A stretch of 64,000 bases of DNA from Rutidosis leptorrhynchoides (GCF_046630445.1 NC_092341.1:34761501-34825500); one strand, 5' to 3'; numbered from the stretch's first letter, positions 46,952 to 57,152 are shown. A program made the numbers and translations. Notes: a model not told the origin generated them from the sequence alone.

Positions 46952-47825
46952 AGAAATGCATTCAAATGAGAACATTCTCATTTTAATATTTGGTGAGAAC
47001 ACTCATAGACCACATGTTTAATTTAAGTAATTAAAAATTAAATTTAATTGGAAAAGAAATTGAAAGGGAGTGAATTATTATTGTATTAATTAGTCATCAA
47101 CGGTTTCAAATTTCATCGTATGGTAACTGCTCCCTAAAATATAGTCCCCATTTTTCTTCAATATCGATTTCACAAAAAATCATTTTTAATACATTCATTC
47201 GGATTAATTTATTGAATTATCAATAATCACGATATTTGTTATTGAAAAATCATTGCTACTTTAATTTAATGGCAGAACATGTTGTTTCTAATCCAACTCT
47301 TCTTATTATATTTTGACGCATTAACTCATATTCAACGCATCCTTCCAACTTTTATGCATAATACTTGTGTTCATTGTGAATTATTATGGATGCATTAACT
47401 TATTTGGTTGCATTTACATCGTCAATTTATATCTAATTCATTAATGAATGTTAACAAAACTAATAAAAAGTTGAGATGCATCATTTCCAATTCAGACGCA
47501 TCCAAACTTATCTAAATGCACCAACTTTAATTCAGTATTATGGTGTATTGATGTTGCATCCCAATTTATTGAGGAATGAAAGCAAAATTTATTCAGGTAT
47601 TAAAAAGGATGACTAATTCGATCCAATTATTTACTATCTCTATCATCCGTTTTTCTGTGAAATAAGAATACTAAAAAGAATGTACGCGAGATTAGGGGAA
47701 GGGATAAATTTCCTATTGTGCCCTTTTTCTTTGACTTGGTGTAAATATTTGACTAAAAAATTGTGTGGTTAAGAAGTGTTCTCACTAATTCGTAAAATGA
47801 GAACATTCTCATGGGATCATTACCC
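46952..47825. mobile_element. Mutator-like MITE, 874 bp
   Basis: Flanked by an exact 9-bp duplication TATAGTATA (46943-46951 and 47826-47834). Termini are imperfect inverted repeats of about 60 bp: left AGAAATGCATTCAAATGAG; right, reversed, GGGTAATGATCCCATGAG. Both continue with GAGAAC...GTTCTC/ATTCTC and GTGAGAACACT. No coding frame. Confidence 0.82.
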
Positions 47826-47873
47826 TATAGTATAATATAATATAATATAATGTATAATATAATATAATATAAC
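47826..47873. repeat. (TATAA)n microsatellite
   Basis: Runs of TATAA, overlapping the MULE target duplication at its left. Confidence 0.85.
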
Positions 47874-47952
47874 GTTGTTATCTTGAGGCTACATGCTTAC
47901 ATATTCTAGCATGCCATTATACAGTTTATAGTTTCTGTTTTAAGAGTTTTAT

Positions 47953-48056
47953 TTATAAAAAGAATGATTAATATGAATAATTAAGCATTGTACATATAGG
48001 CCATTATTATGTATAATAATTTATTTTAATGATAAACTTGCTTGGTATATTAAGAT
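47953..48056. other. Fragment of a second F-box locus copy
   Basis: 47953-48000 resembles 6490-6537 (ATTAATATGAAT...TTAAGCATT...GGCCATTATT). 48000-48056 resembles 13197-13243, inside F-box exon 2 (TATAATAATTTATTTTAATG, AAACTTGCTTGGTA). Order and orientation are the same as at the F-box locus, with about 1.1 kb of host sequence missing between. Confidence 0.55.
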
Positions 48057-48145
48057 AAACACTGTTGGAACATGCTCATGGTATACTCAAATGTTGATTG
48101 AGTATATAATAACAAAATAGACAATCGAACTACATTGCTTCTACC

Positions 48146-48462
48146 TGTTATAATAATAATAACAATATAGATATGGATAGTCAATTTTGGTGTATACATA
48201 TAGTCAATTTTGGTACACAAAGTATGTATTTTTATATTGAGATTTTAGGCTATAAATACTCATGAATGCAAGCATTAAACTTGCACCATTCACACACTTA
48301 CAAAGTGTTTCTTTCTTTCTCCATTATCATCTTTGTTCTTACACTTCATTATTAGTATTCTTAATCAAGAATCAAATCACTAAAGGTAGTTATAAGCCTA
48401 CTGAATTATAACATCAAAAATCAAACCACTAAAGGTAGTTATAAGCCTACTGAATTATAACA
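48146..48462 (+). repeat. Left LTR of copia 2
   Basis: TGTTATAATAATAATAAC to GAATTATAACA. TATA box TATAAATAC at 48251-48259. The last 98 bp are two tandem 49-bp units (48364-48412 and 48413-48461) containing CACTAAAGGTAGTTATAAGC. A possible primer site CGTTATCAGCACGA starts at 48464; unlike the other elements it is not the initiator-Met 3' complement. Confidence 0.95.
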
Positions 48463-48491
48463 CGTTATCAGCACGATAATCTTAATACTAA

Positions 48492-48740
48492 ATATGGTTG
48501 GCTCTGCCACCAAAATGATATATGGTCGGTTATACCACCAAAATGATATATGGTCGGTTATACCACCAAAATGATATATGGTCGGTTATACCACCAGAAT
48601 GATATAGGTCGGTTATACCACCTGAAAAAATATATGGTCGACACTGTCGCCAAATTTTCATTTATGTTTACTAATATTTATATTTTTGTTATATAACATT
48701 TATTTATGATTGCTTACACATGGTCGACACTGTCACCTAC
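48492..48740 (+). repeat. GGTCGG leader repeats of copia 2
   Basis: One TATGGTTGGCTCTGCCACC unit, then about four copies of TATGGTCGGTTATACCACC at 28-30 bp spacing, then GGTCGACACTGTCGCC (48637) and again GGTCGACACTGTCACC (48722). All lie between the primer site and gag. The same words in the same order are in the copia 1 LTRs. Confidence 0.9.
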
Positions 48741-48845
48741 TTATCATTTATGTTATATTAAATTTATGTTTAATGTTTATATACTTATGAATATAAATTG
48801 ACTCTAATTTATCATGATGTTTGTTTTAATTTTTGATAATAGAAA

Positions 48846-49874
48846 ATGTCGAATCTGGAAAAGCTTAAATTTACTCCTTTAGAATCAACTGGAAACAACT
48901 ACATGCCATGGGTTATAAAAGTAAAAATGCATCTTAAATCAATGGGCATTCTTGAAACCATAAATGAAAACAACACTTGTTCTGAAAAAGAACAAGCTAC
49001 GGCATGTTGCTTTATTCATCAACATATTGATGAATGCTTACAAAATAATTATGTGACTGTAGAAGATCCCCATGTTTTATGGGAAGGCCTCAAAAGCAGA
49101 TTCAATAATCAAAGAGAAATTTTACTTCCAGCTGCAATGGAACAATGGAGAACATTAAGGTTCCAAGACTTTAAGAAAGTAAATGAATACAGCTCAGCTC
49201 TGTATAATACATGTTCACAACTTAAATTCTGTGGACATGAAATTAGTGATGCAGACATGATGGAGAAAACTTTCTCCACAATGAATGCTGCAAACATCAC
49301 AGTGCAAAGAAATTTGAGAATGCTAAAGTTCAAAACATATCCTGAACTTAATTCATATCTCTTAGTTGCAGAGCAAAATGATGAGCTATTAATGAAAAAT
49401 CAGCAATCCCGTCCTACTGGTACACTTGCAATCCCTGAAGCAAATACTGCAAATAATTATAAACAGGGACAAGGACGCGGGCAAGGTCGTGGTTATAATA
49501 ACCATCACCATCATCATGCCAAAAGCCATAACTATGGTAGAAACCATCCTTATGGTAATGGTAATGGGCGTGGACGTGGTCGTGGCCGTGGTGGTCAAAG
49601 AAATAGTAATCCACAAAAATATAAATATCAACCACAAAACAAGCCCATTAAACAAGATGTTGAAGAAAATTCTTCTAAAAATTCTGAAGAATCTTGCTAC
49701 AGATGTGGTAGAATGGGCCACTGGGCTAATACTTGCCGAACATCTAAACATCTTGTTAAGATGTATCAGGATTCGCTGAAAGGTAAAGAAAAGGAAGTAA
49801 ATTTTGTGGATAATATTGATCCAACAGTCACTGAGAAACCATCTGATTTATATGAAGATTTCTTGAATGTTTAA
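48846..49874 (+). CDS. Copia 2 gag (capsid and nucleocapsid)
   Basis: 342 residues starting MSNLEKLKFTPLESTGNNYM. The UBN2-type capsid domain covers about residues 10-180 (PHVLWEGLKSRFNNQREILL). A Gly/Arg/Asn/His-rich region follows (210-265, with HHHHH and a GRGRGRGRGG run). The zinc knuckle CYRCGRMGHWANTC is at residues 284-297. It would form the particle and bind element RNA. Start chosen as the first ATG after the leader with a full domain. It ends with TAA at 49872; a second in-frame TAA (about 49935) separates it from pol. Codons are intact throughout. Confidence 0.92.
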   Translation: MSNLEKLKFTPLESTGNNYMPWVIKVKMHLKSMGILETINENNTCSEKEQATACCFIHQHIDECLQNNYVTVEDPHVLWEGLKSRFNNQREILLPAAMEQWRTLRFQDFKKVNEYSSALYNTCSQLKFCGHEISDADMMEKTFSTMNAANITVQRNLRMLKFKTYPELNSYLLVAEQNDELLMKNQQSRPTGTLAIPEANTANNYKQGQGRGQGRGYNNHHHHHAKSHNYGRNHPYGNGNGRGRGRGRGGQRNSNPQKYKYQPQNKPIKQDVEENSSKNSEESCYRCGRMGHWANTCRTSKHLVKMYQDSLKGKEKEVNFVDNIDPTVTEKPSDLYEDFLNV

Positions 49875-50009
49875 GTTGTGTGTCTTTCGAAAAATAAACG
49901 ATTTAATATCGTCTGTCTTTGTCATTATGTTTGCTAAATGTTTCAGTACTATCTATTTGCGTTTAAAATATTGTGTAATATTAATGTACTCACTATTTAT
50001 TTCTTATAT
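49875..50009 (+). other. Gag-pol gap of copia 2, candidate intron
   Basis: AT-rich 135 bp with stops in the common frame. A TGTTTCAG acceptor-like site is at 49940-49947, and TATATGAAG ends near 50015. Pol has its own ATGs at 50010 and 50022. How pol is translated (splicing, reinitiation or readthrough) cannot be told from sequence. Confidence 0.4.
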
Positions 50010-53000
50010 ATGAAGTTCAATATGAATTTTGCTGGAATACAACATCAATCAAGTGGTGGAGATCTCTGTATAGCAGACAGTGGAACTACACACACTATAC
50101 TTAAATCCGAGAAATATTTTATTGATCTAAAACCAACGGAAGGAACTATACATACAATATCAGGACCTGCTAACTTGATAAAAGGGATAGGAAAGGCAAA
50201 TTTCATACTACCAAATGGTACAAAATTTTTAATAAATGATGCCTTATTTTCTCCCAAGTCAAGTAGAAATTTATTGAGTTTCTCCGACATATACCTTAAC
50301 GGGTATGATTATCAGTCAGTGACAACAGAAAATGAGAAATATTTAAGTATCACTGACAAGAGTCATGTGGTTGAAAAACTGCCAAGACTTAGTTCTGGAT
50401 TACATTATACACATATAAATGTACCAGAAATACATATGGTAGTTAACGAAAAATATATTGATCCTGGTGTATTCAGTTTATGGCATAACAGATTAGGCCA
50501 TCCAGGATCAACAATGATGAAAAGGATTATTGAATGTACTCATGGACATCCACTAAAGGATAGAAAAATCCATCATGATACAATGGTTCCATGTACATCT
50601 TGCTCTCTTGGAAAATTGATAACTAGACCCTCACCACTTAAGGTTGAGAAAGAATCACCAATGTTTCTTGAAAGAATTCAAGGTGATATATGTGGACCAA
50701 TTCATCCACCATGTGGACCATTTAGATATTTCATGGTTCTAATAGACGCATCTAGCAGATGGTCTCATGTTTGTCTGTTATCAAGCCGTAATGGGGCATT
50801 TGCAAAATTTCTTGCCCAAATTATTAAATTGAGAGCTCATTTTCCTGATTACACCATTAAAAGGGTGAGACTTGATAATGCTGGTGAATTTACATCTCAA
50901 GCATTTAATGACTATTGCATGTCTATAGGAATTGTTGTTGAACATTCTGTTGCTCATGTGCATACACAAAATGGTTTAGCCGAGTCATTGATTAAACGTT
51001 TACAGTTAATCGCTAGACCATTGATAATGAGAACAAAACTCCCTGTATCTATATGGGGTCATGCAATTTTACATGCTGCTGCATTGATTCGCATCAGACC
51101 AAGTGCAAGTCATAAATATTCCCCCCTACAACTTGCTTTTGGTCAAGAGCCAAATATTTCCCATCTTAGAACATTTGGTTGTGCAGTGTATGTTCCAATT
51201 GCGACACCACAACGTACAAAAATGGGTCCTCAAAGGAGGTTGGGAATATATGTTGGATATGAAACATCTTCAATATTAAGGTATATTGAACCTATGACAG
51301 GTGACGTTTTTACAGCACGTTTTGCTGATTGTCATTTTAATGAAACATTGTTCCCTAGATTAGGGGGAGAAATGAAAAATAAAGAAAATGATGTTTCATG
51401 GTGTGAACCTCAATTAAAGTATCTTGATCCTCGCACAAAAGAATGCGAGACAGAAGTTCAAAAGATAATGCATATACAAGAACTTGCAAATCAATTGCCT
51501 GATGCATTTACAGATACAAAAACGGTGACAAAATCATATATACCAGCAGTAAATACTCCAGCTCGAATTGAAATTCCAAAAGCTGGCAATAACGTCACTC
51601 ATGAATCTTTGCCACGTCAGAAACGTGGAAGACCAATTGGTTCAAAGGATAAAAATCCTCGAAAAAGAAAATCAGCTGATAATGAAGTAAAAGAAAGTGT
51701 TCAAGAAGAACCACAAATCAGTACTCCTACTGCAGAGGAGATTGATGATGTCAATACAGAAATTGCAATCAATTATGCATATTCAAAAATATTATGGAAC
51801 CGAAATGAAATGAAAAATCTTGATGAGAAATTTTCATTTAATGTTGCGTATGACATCATGAATAATGATGATGATCCAGAACCAACATCTATGGTTGAAT
51901 GTCAAAATAGACATGATTGGGCTCAATGGAAAGAAGCAATACGAGCTGAATTAGAATCACTCAATAAAAGAAAGGTTTTCGGATCCATCATTCTCACTCC
52001 TAAAGATGTGAAACCTGTAGGATACAGATGGATTTTTGTCCGAAAAAGAAATGAGAAAAATGAAGTTACAAGGTATAAAGCTAGACTTGTAGCTCAAGGT
52101 TTTTCTCAAAGACCAGGAATTGATTATGAAGAAACTTATTCCCCTGTTATGGATGCAATTACTTTTAGATACTTAATCAGCCTGGCAGTTTCTAAAAATT
52201 TAGAAATGCATCTCATGGATGTTGTGACTGCTTATCTATATGGATCACTTGATAGTGATATATATATGAAGATACCTGAAGGATTTAAGGTACCAGAAGC
52301 ATCAAATGCAAAACCCAAAGAAATGTATTCGATTAAATTACAAAGATCTTTATATGGGTTAAAACAATCGGGACGTATGTGGTATAACCGATTAAGTGAT
52401 TACTTGATAAGCAAAGGGTATACAAATAATCTTACTTGCCCTTGTGTTTTCATTAAGAAAACAACATCCGGATATGTGATCATAGCTGTTTATGTTGATG
52501 TTCTTAACATCATAGGTACAAATAAAGAGATCCATGAAGCCATTCAACTTCTAAAGAAAGAATTTGAAATGAAAGATCTCGGAAAAACCAAGTATTGCCT
52601 TGGTTTACAAATTGAGCATATGCCTAATGGTTTACTTGTACATCAAACAACATATACTGAAAAGATTTTGAAACGTTTCAATATGGACAAGGCAAAACCA
52701 TTAAGTACTCCTATGGTTGTTAGATCACTCAATGTTGAAGCTGATCCATTTCGTCCATGTGAAGATCAAGAAGACATTCTTGGACCAGAAGTACCATATC
52801 TTAGTGCAATTGGAGCTCTTATGTATCTTACAAATTGTACAAGACCTGACATTTCTTTTGCAGTTAATTTGTTGGCAAGGTTCAGCTCTGCTCCTACCAA
52901 AAGACACTGGAATGGGATCAAACACATATTTCGATACCTTCGAGGAACTACTGATTTAGGATTATTTTATTCTAACGAATCAAAACAAGATTTGGTTGGT

Positions 53001-53489
53001 TATGCAGATGCAGGTTATTTATCTGATCCACATAAAGCTAAATCTCAAACTGGATATGTATTCCTAAATGGAGGTACTGCAATATCATGGCGTTCTCAAA
53101 AACAAACACTTGTTGCTACATCGTCAAATCATGCCGAAGTGATTGCATTACATGAAGCTACTCGAGAATGTTTTTGGTTGAGATCAATGACACAACTCAT
53201 TACTGATTCTTGTGGACTAGAACGCGATAAAAGTCCAACAACTATCTATGAAGATAATGCAGCTTGCATAGCACAGATGAAAGAAGGGTATATCAAAAGT
53301 GACCGAACAAAACACATACCACCTAGATTCTTCTCATACACTCAAAATCTCATTAAGGACAACCAGATTGAAATGAGATATGTGCAATCTAGCAAAAACT
53401 CTGCTGATCTTTTCACGAAAGCACTTCCAACTGCTATTTTCAGAACACACGTTCATAACATTGGCATGAGACATGTTCAAAAGATGTAA
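50010..53489 (+). CDS. Copia 2 pol (PR-INT-RT-RNase H)
   Basis: Open frame of up to 1183 residues counted from 49938; the likely start is MKFNMNFAGI (50010) or MNFAGI (50022). Numbering from 49938: protease CIADSGTTHTIL (~45), pre-integrase LWHNRLGHPG (~180), and integrase catalytic Asp in GDICGPI, Asp in RLDNAGEF and Glu in NGLAESL. A basic Lys/Arg linker (RQKRGRPIGSKDKNPRKRKS) follows. RT has MDVVTAYLYG and QRSLYGLKQSGRMWY, then YVDV at 52491-52502 where the family has YVDD: the second catalytic Asp is Val (GAT to GTT at 52501). RNase H has YADAGYLSD, SSNHAEV and ADLFTKAL. Predicted RT-inactive although the frame is complete. Confidence 0.93.
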   Translation: MKFNMNFAGIQHQSSGGDLCIADSGTTHTILKSEKYFIDLKPTEGTIHTISGPANLIKGIGKANFILPNGTKFLINDALFSPKSSRNLLSFSDIYLNGYDYQSVTTENEKYLSITDKSHVVEKLPRLSSGLHYTHINVPEIHMVVNEKYIDPGVFSLWHNRLGHPGSTMMKRIIECTHGHPLKDRKIHHDTMVPCTSCSLGKLITRPSPLKVEKESPMFLERIQGDICGPIHPPCGPFRYFMVLIDASSRWSHVCLLSSRNGAFAKFLAQIIKLRAHFPDYTIKRVRLDNAGEFTSQAFNDYCMSIGIVVEHSVAHVHTQNGLAESLIKRLQLIARPLIMRTKLPVSIWGHAILHAAALIRIRPSASHKYSPLQLAFGQEPNISHLRTFGCAVYVPIATPQRTKMGPQRRLGIYVGYETSSILRYIEPMTGDVFTARFADCHFNETLFPRLGGEMKNKENDVSWCEPQLKYLDPRTKECETEVQKIMHIQELANQLPDAFTDTKTVTKSYIPAVNTPARIEIPKAGNNVTHESLPRQKRGRPIGSKDKNPRKRKSADNEVKESVQEEPQISTPTAEEIDDVNTEIAINYAYSKILWNRNEMKNLDEKFSFNVAYDIMNNDDDPEPTSMVECQNRHDWAQWKEAIRAELESLNKRKVFGSIILTPKDVKPVGYRWIFVRKRNEKNEVTRYKARLVAQGFSQRPGIDYEETYSPVMDAITFRYLISLAVSKNLEMHLMDVVTAYLYGSLDSDIYMKIPEGFKVPEASNAKPKEMYSIKLQRSLYGLKQSGRMWYNRLSDYLISKGYTNNLTCPCVFIKKTTSGYVIIAVYVDVLNIIGTNKEIHEAIQLLKKEFEMKDLGKTKYCLGLQIEHMPNGLLVHQTTYTEKILKRFNMDKAKPLSTPMVVRSLNVEADPFRPCEDQEDILGPEVPYLSAIGALMYLTNCTRPDISFAVNLLARFSSAPTKRHWNGIKHIFRYLRGTTDLGLFYSNESKQDLVGYADAGYLSDPHKAKSQTGYVFLNGGTAISWRSQKQTLVATSSNHAEVIALHEATRECFWLRSMTQLITDSCGLERDKSPTTIYEDNAACIAQMKEGYIKSDRTKHIPPRFFSYTQNLIKDNQIEMRYVQSSKNSADLFTKALPTAIFRTHVHNIGMRHVQKM

Positions 53490-53650
53490 CAGCTGAAGTG
53501 ATGTCTACTTGAGGGGGAGTCAACTCCATGCTGCACTCTTTTTCCCTTAGCTAAAGTTTTTTCCCACTGGGTTTTCTTTAGCAAGGTTTTTAACGAGGCA
53601 GTAATTTATAGTTGATCTTCAACAAAATAAAATTGCTATCCAAGGGGGAG

Positions 53651-53967
53651 TGTTATAATAATAATAACAATATAGATATGGATAGTCAATTTTGGTGTAT
53701 ACATATAGTCAATTTTGGTACACAAAGTATGTATTTTTATATTGAGATTTTAGGCTATAAATACTCATGAATGCAAGCATTAAACTTGCACCATTCACAC
53801 ACTTACAAAGTGTTTCTTTCTTTCTCCATTATCATCTTTGTTCTTACACTTCATTATTAGTATTCTTAATCAAGAATCAAATCACTAAAGGTAGTTATAA
53901 GCCTACTGAATTATAACATCAAGAATCAAACCACTAAAGGTAGTTATAAGCCTACTGAATTATAACA
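53651..53967 (+). repeat. Right LTR of copia 2
   Basis: 317 bp, identical to the left LTR except AAGAATC for AAAAATC in the second 49-bp unit. Followed by TSD CTACC. Confidence 0.96.
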
Positions 53968-53973
53968 CTACCT

Positions 53974-54594
53974 TCTATATATAAAAATATACTCCTTACT
54001 AGAGTACAAATTAAATGTGGGACTACATTTTTGACTACTGCCCTACATTTCATTCACCAACAATCTATCTATCTATATAGTCATATAAAGCTTTAAAATG
54101 ATAATGTTATCATTAAGTTAATTACCCTTTAATTTTCATAATGATAATGTCATAATTATATATTTATTTAATTAAAAAAATTATACAGAATCTTTTATAA
54201 AAGGAAATATTAATCTCTCTTAAATTGTAATTTTCATTTTCTAAAGAAATTTAAAAGGCATTTATTATAACTAAATTTTATTATTATTATTAAAAATATA
54301 AATACTCAACTTTGAGCGAACTTTATTATTATTATTTACTTTTAATATATAAATTATAATTATAAATATTATATTATTAATATTCAAACATGAATTATTT
54401 TAAGATATTAATTACGTTACATATGTATGCGAAAATACACGTCTCTATATATTTATAAAAACAACGATAACTTTCTTAGTCAAACGAGTCATTAAAATAA
54501 ATGACTTTAGCATTTACATTAACTTAATACCAAAAACATGTCATTAAATTATTTCGTTTAAACAAACCCGTAATTTCACGGGTCATTTCACTAG
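53974..54594 (+). mobile_element. Helitron, non-autonomous
   Basis: Starts TCTATATATAAAAATATACT, a common plant Helitron 5' end. It ends with a perfect stem ACCCGT/ACGGGT (54566-54571 and 54578-54583), seven bases, then CTAG (54591-54594) and T. 621 bp, AT-rich, no coding sequence. Its left end nearly abuts the copia 2 target duplication; the base before TC is T rather than A. Confidence 0.7.
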
Positions 54595-54660
54595 TATAAT
54601 ATAAATACTACTAACCACCGATCCACTAAAAGATTTTTTTTGGGAATAGTAATATTTTAT

Positions 54661-54936
54661 GTTACAAAAATAGAAATGTTGAAATTTGTTTTACAAAAAT
54701 AGTAAAACCAGAGTTTGAGACTCCGGTTTGTCACTTTTTACCCGAAACCGGAGTTTGGAACTTCGATTTGCGTACCGATAGTTTGTTTTCAATGATCATA
54801 ATTACAGACATCTGAGGAGAGATGACACAAACTGGAGTTCCGAACTCTAATTTCAGGTAAAACGTGACAAACCGGAGTTTCAAACTCCAGTTTTACTATT
54901 TTTGTAAAACAAATTTCAACATTTCTATTTTTGTAA
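54661..54936. mobile_element. Foldback MITE, about 276 bp
   Basis: Arms of about 85 bp pair: left GTTACAAAAATAGAAATGTT ... GAGTTTGAGACTCCGG; right, reversed, ATTACAAAAATAGAAATGTT ... GAGTTTGAAACTCCGG. Short palindromic GGAGTTTxxAACTCC words recur. No clear TSD. Confidence 0.65.
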
Positions 54937-55439
54937 TATTTATATGTATTATATAAACGAGGCTTAGGTGCGGAACCTTCCGCTGTCATTGTACCGAATA
55001 TGCATTCCACATCACATAACTACCTCACTACTTCTAATTTACAAATATTAAAGTTGTGAAATTTGTTCTTAAGTATATTAAGAAATTGTAACATGCAATA
55101 TTTGTTTATACTTTATTGATAACTATTCATTCTATAAACTAATCTAATACACAATAGTTAAGTATAAATTTTTTTAAGTGTAACTTTTAGAGCTAAAAAT
55201 AGAAAAAATCATATTATTACCGGTGAAATGCATAATATTTGTAAACTTTATCATAACTTATCTGCATCACTTTCGTTGACAATTTTCTTAAAGGTAATTT
55301 TTTTTATTTTACATCTAAAATCTAAATCTAAAACAAAATTTAAAAAACAATTAAAGTTGACTTTTATGCCGGCTATAATTTGATTAATTTCCACTCAATG
55401 ACTTTCCCCCCCTCAAAACTCGAAATAATAGAATATTAC

Positions 55440-55471
<32 letters not shown>

Positions 55472-55509
55472 GCTCCAGTTTTGACTAACTTTTGCAAATG
55501 TAGACTAAA
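54937..55509. other. Non-coding AT-rich spacer
   Basis: Contains a 27-A run at 55440-55466. No gene seen. Confidence 0.5.
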
Positions 55510-56106
55510 CTAGTTATCGAACCCTCGCTTCGCGCCGGGAGTTCGGTTTTCAATGTATTTTATTGCGTTTAGTAAAATTATTTTGTGGCTAACGATGATT
55601 TCGTTGAAGCGCAACTCGAGTCGAACTAAAAGGTATAACCCGTGAGAAATTTAAATGTTATTTTAAATTAACAATATATGTGCATCTTCGCGTTTCGCTA
55701 TGGAATTGTCGACTTTTAAAAATTTAACGCAAAATCAACGTGTATGAAAAGTACCCCAAATATTTAGCGTTTTTTAAAAAGCGTCCGTTTTGTGTATAGC
55801 TAGTGATATTGTGTTCCTAAAATTATTTCGAGTTTAACGATGGTGTCGAAAAAATTTAACTCGTTGCGAGCGAGAAGATATGACCCGTTGAATATTTGAG
55901 TGGAGTTTATTTAAGATTTTTTATGAAAATGGTTAATTGACACTTTACCTTCTGTTTGGAGGGTTGATTTGAATTTTTCAAAAAAATGTGGGAGGCGTTG
56001 TTGGTAAAATGAAATTTAGTTAAAATTAAAAAAAAAAAAAAAGTAAAAAGTCAAAAATATCTCTGATTACTATTCATAACTTTTGTCTGTTACTTAATAT
56101 GTAAAT
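55510..56106 (-). mobile_element. Helitron-like repeat, copy 5
   Basis: Closely matches the tandem copies at 4697-6449 in reverse. The 3' end on the minus strand is hairpin plus CTAG (55510-55513). The 5' side (56070-56106) reads, reversed, TTTACATATTAAGTAACAG, supporting a 5' boundary near TTTACATATTAA. Confidence 0.57.
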
Positions 56107-56283
56107 ATACTATTTGACAAAGTTTTAGCGTTTCCATCGTCCTTAAACGTCTTGTACCCTTCCCAATATTCCCTTTACCTTTTATCGCCACAACCAATAA
56201 GAAGTCTATGTAACACACCCAATTACCAAAACACCCATAACACTACAAAGCAAATTAGCAAACTATCCCTTATATTACAACTA

Positions 56284-56286
56284 TCT

Positions 56287-56316
<30 letters not shown>
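56284..56316. repeat. Poly(T) tract
   Basis: About 30 T; origin unclear (possible retroposon tail on the minus strand). Confidence 0.7.
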
Positions 56317-56320
<4 letters not shown>

Positions 56321-56475
56321 ATCATGGCTAAACTTAAAAACAGCTAAAAAATGATAAGCAAAATTTCAATTTTTATTTTTATTTTTATTTTTTTTGGAAA
56401 AAATTACCTTTTTAGGGTCTCTCAATATGCAGATTGAAGAAACGCAAAATTACAAAGAAAAAGAAAACATAATAA

Positions 56476-56605
56476 CGAAATCGTTAAAAAATCGATGATG
56501 AATGATAATAATCGTGATGAATGAATCATTCATCTGAATAGTGATGAATGATTAATTTATTCATTACGTTTATTATCATTCATCGTCGATTTTTTAACGA
56601 TTTCG
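56476..56605. repeat. Long imperfect palindrome
   Basis: Arms of about 55-60 bp: CGAAATCGTTAAAAAATCGA ... ATGAATGATAATAA pairs with the right arm ending TCGTCGATTTTTTAACGATT (then TCG). The centre carries repeated ATGAATGA/TCATTCAT words. Could be a MITE core; no TSD found. Confidence 0.7.
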
Positions 56606-56737
56606 AATGTTTTTTGCTTACAAAAATATAGATTAGGAGAACATTTTGATGCAGATTTATGAATCTAAAAAGAAAGATTTAAAAAAAAAATTGAATTTGC
56701 TTATCCCCACTTAGCCACTAAAGTTGCTTATCCATGA

Positions 56738-56742
<5 letters not shown>

Positions 56743-56832
<90 letters not shown>
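56743..56832. repeat. (TA)n(GA)n compound microsatellite
   Basis: About 65 bp TA followed by about 24 bp GA and GATAGATG. Confidence 0.95.
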
Positions 56833-56910
56833 TAGATGGTAGTTCTAATGTAGTAGTGTAGGTAGGAATTATTTTAAATAAGGAAAGTATTAATCCTCTT
56901 GTAATTTAAA

Positions 56911-56935
56911 CTAGAAAGTGGCCAGTTGGCCACTT
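56911..56935 (-). mobile_element. Helitron 3' terminus
   Basis: Minus strand: a perfect 8-bp stem AAGTGGCC/GGCCACTT with 4-nt loop, one base, CTAG (56911-56914), then T. The body extends to the right; the 5' end was not found. Confidence 0.55.
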
Positions 56936-57152
56936 CGTTGGGCCGGAAAATTTGAATCGAAAAAATAAAGTTTTGTAAAAAAAAAAAAAAGTGCTATAGC
57001 GGGGTACTATTCATTCCCAGGCTGTTATATATATTGTTAATAGGACTAGGAGTCCTATCCTGATACAAATTGACTTGGTATTACTTGATCGACACTCAAA
57101 CTTTTGAGGCACACTCCAACGAAAACAAATAATATAATAATATAATATATAA

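Larger units (their letters stand above)
48146..53967 (+). mobile_element. Copia 2, young and almost intact
   Basis: LTRs 48146-48462 and 53651-53967, both 317 bp, with one mismatch found by eye (near 48417/53922). TSD CTACC on both sides (48141-48145 and 53968-53972). Leader, gag, pol and purine tract (CAAGGGGGAG, 53641-53650) are all present and open. The RT active site reads YVDV. The youngest insertion in the window by LTR identity. Confidence 0.96.

Noticed and set aside
49389-49779. Overlapping His- and Val-rich frames inside copia 2 gag
   Set aside because: Shadows of the Gly/Arg/His-rich gag region in other frames.
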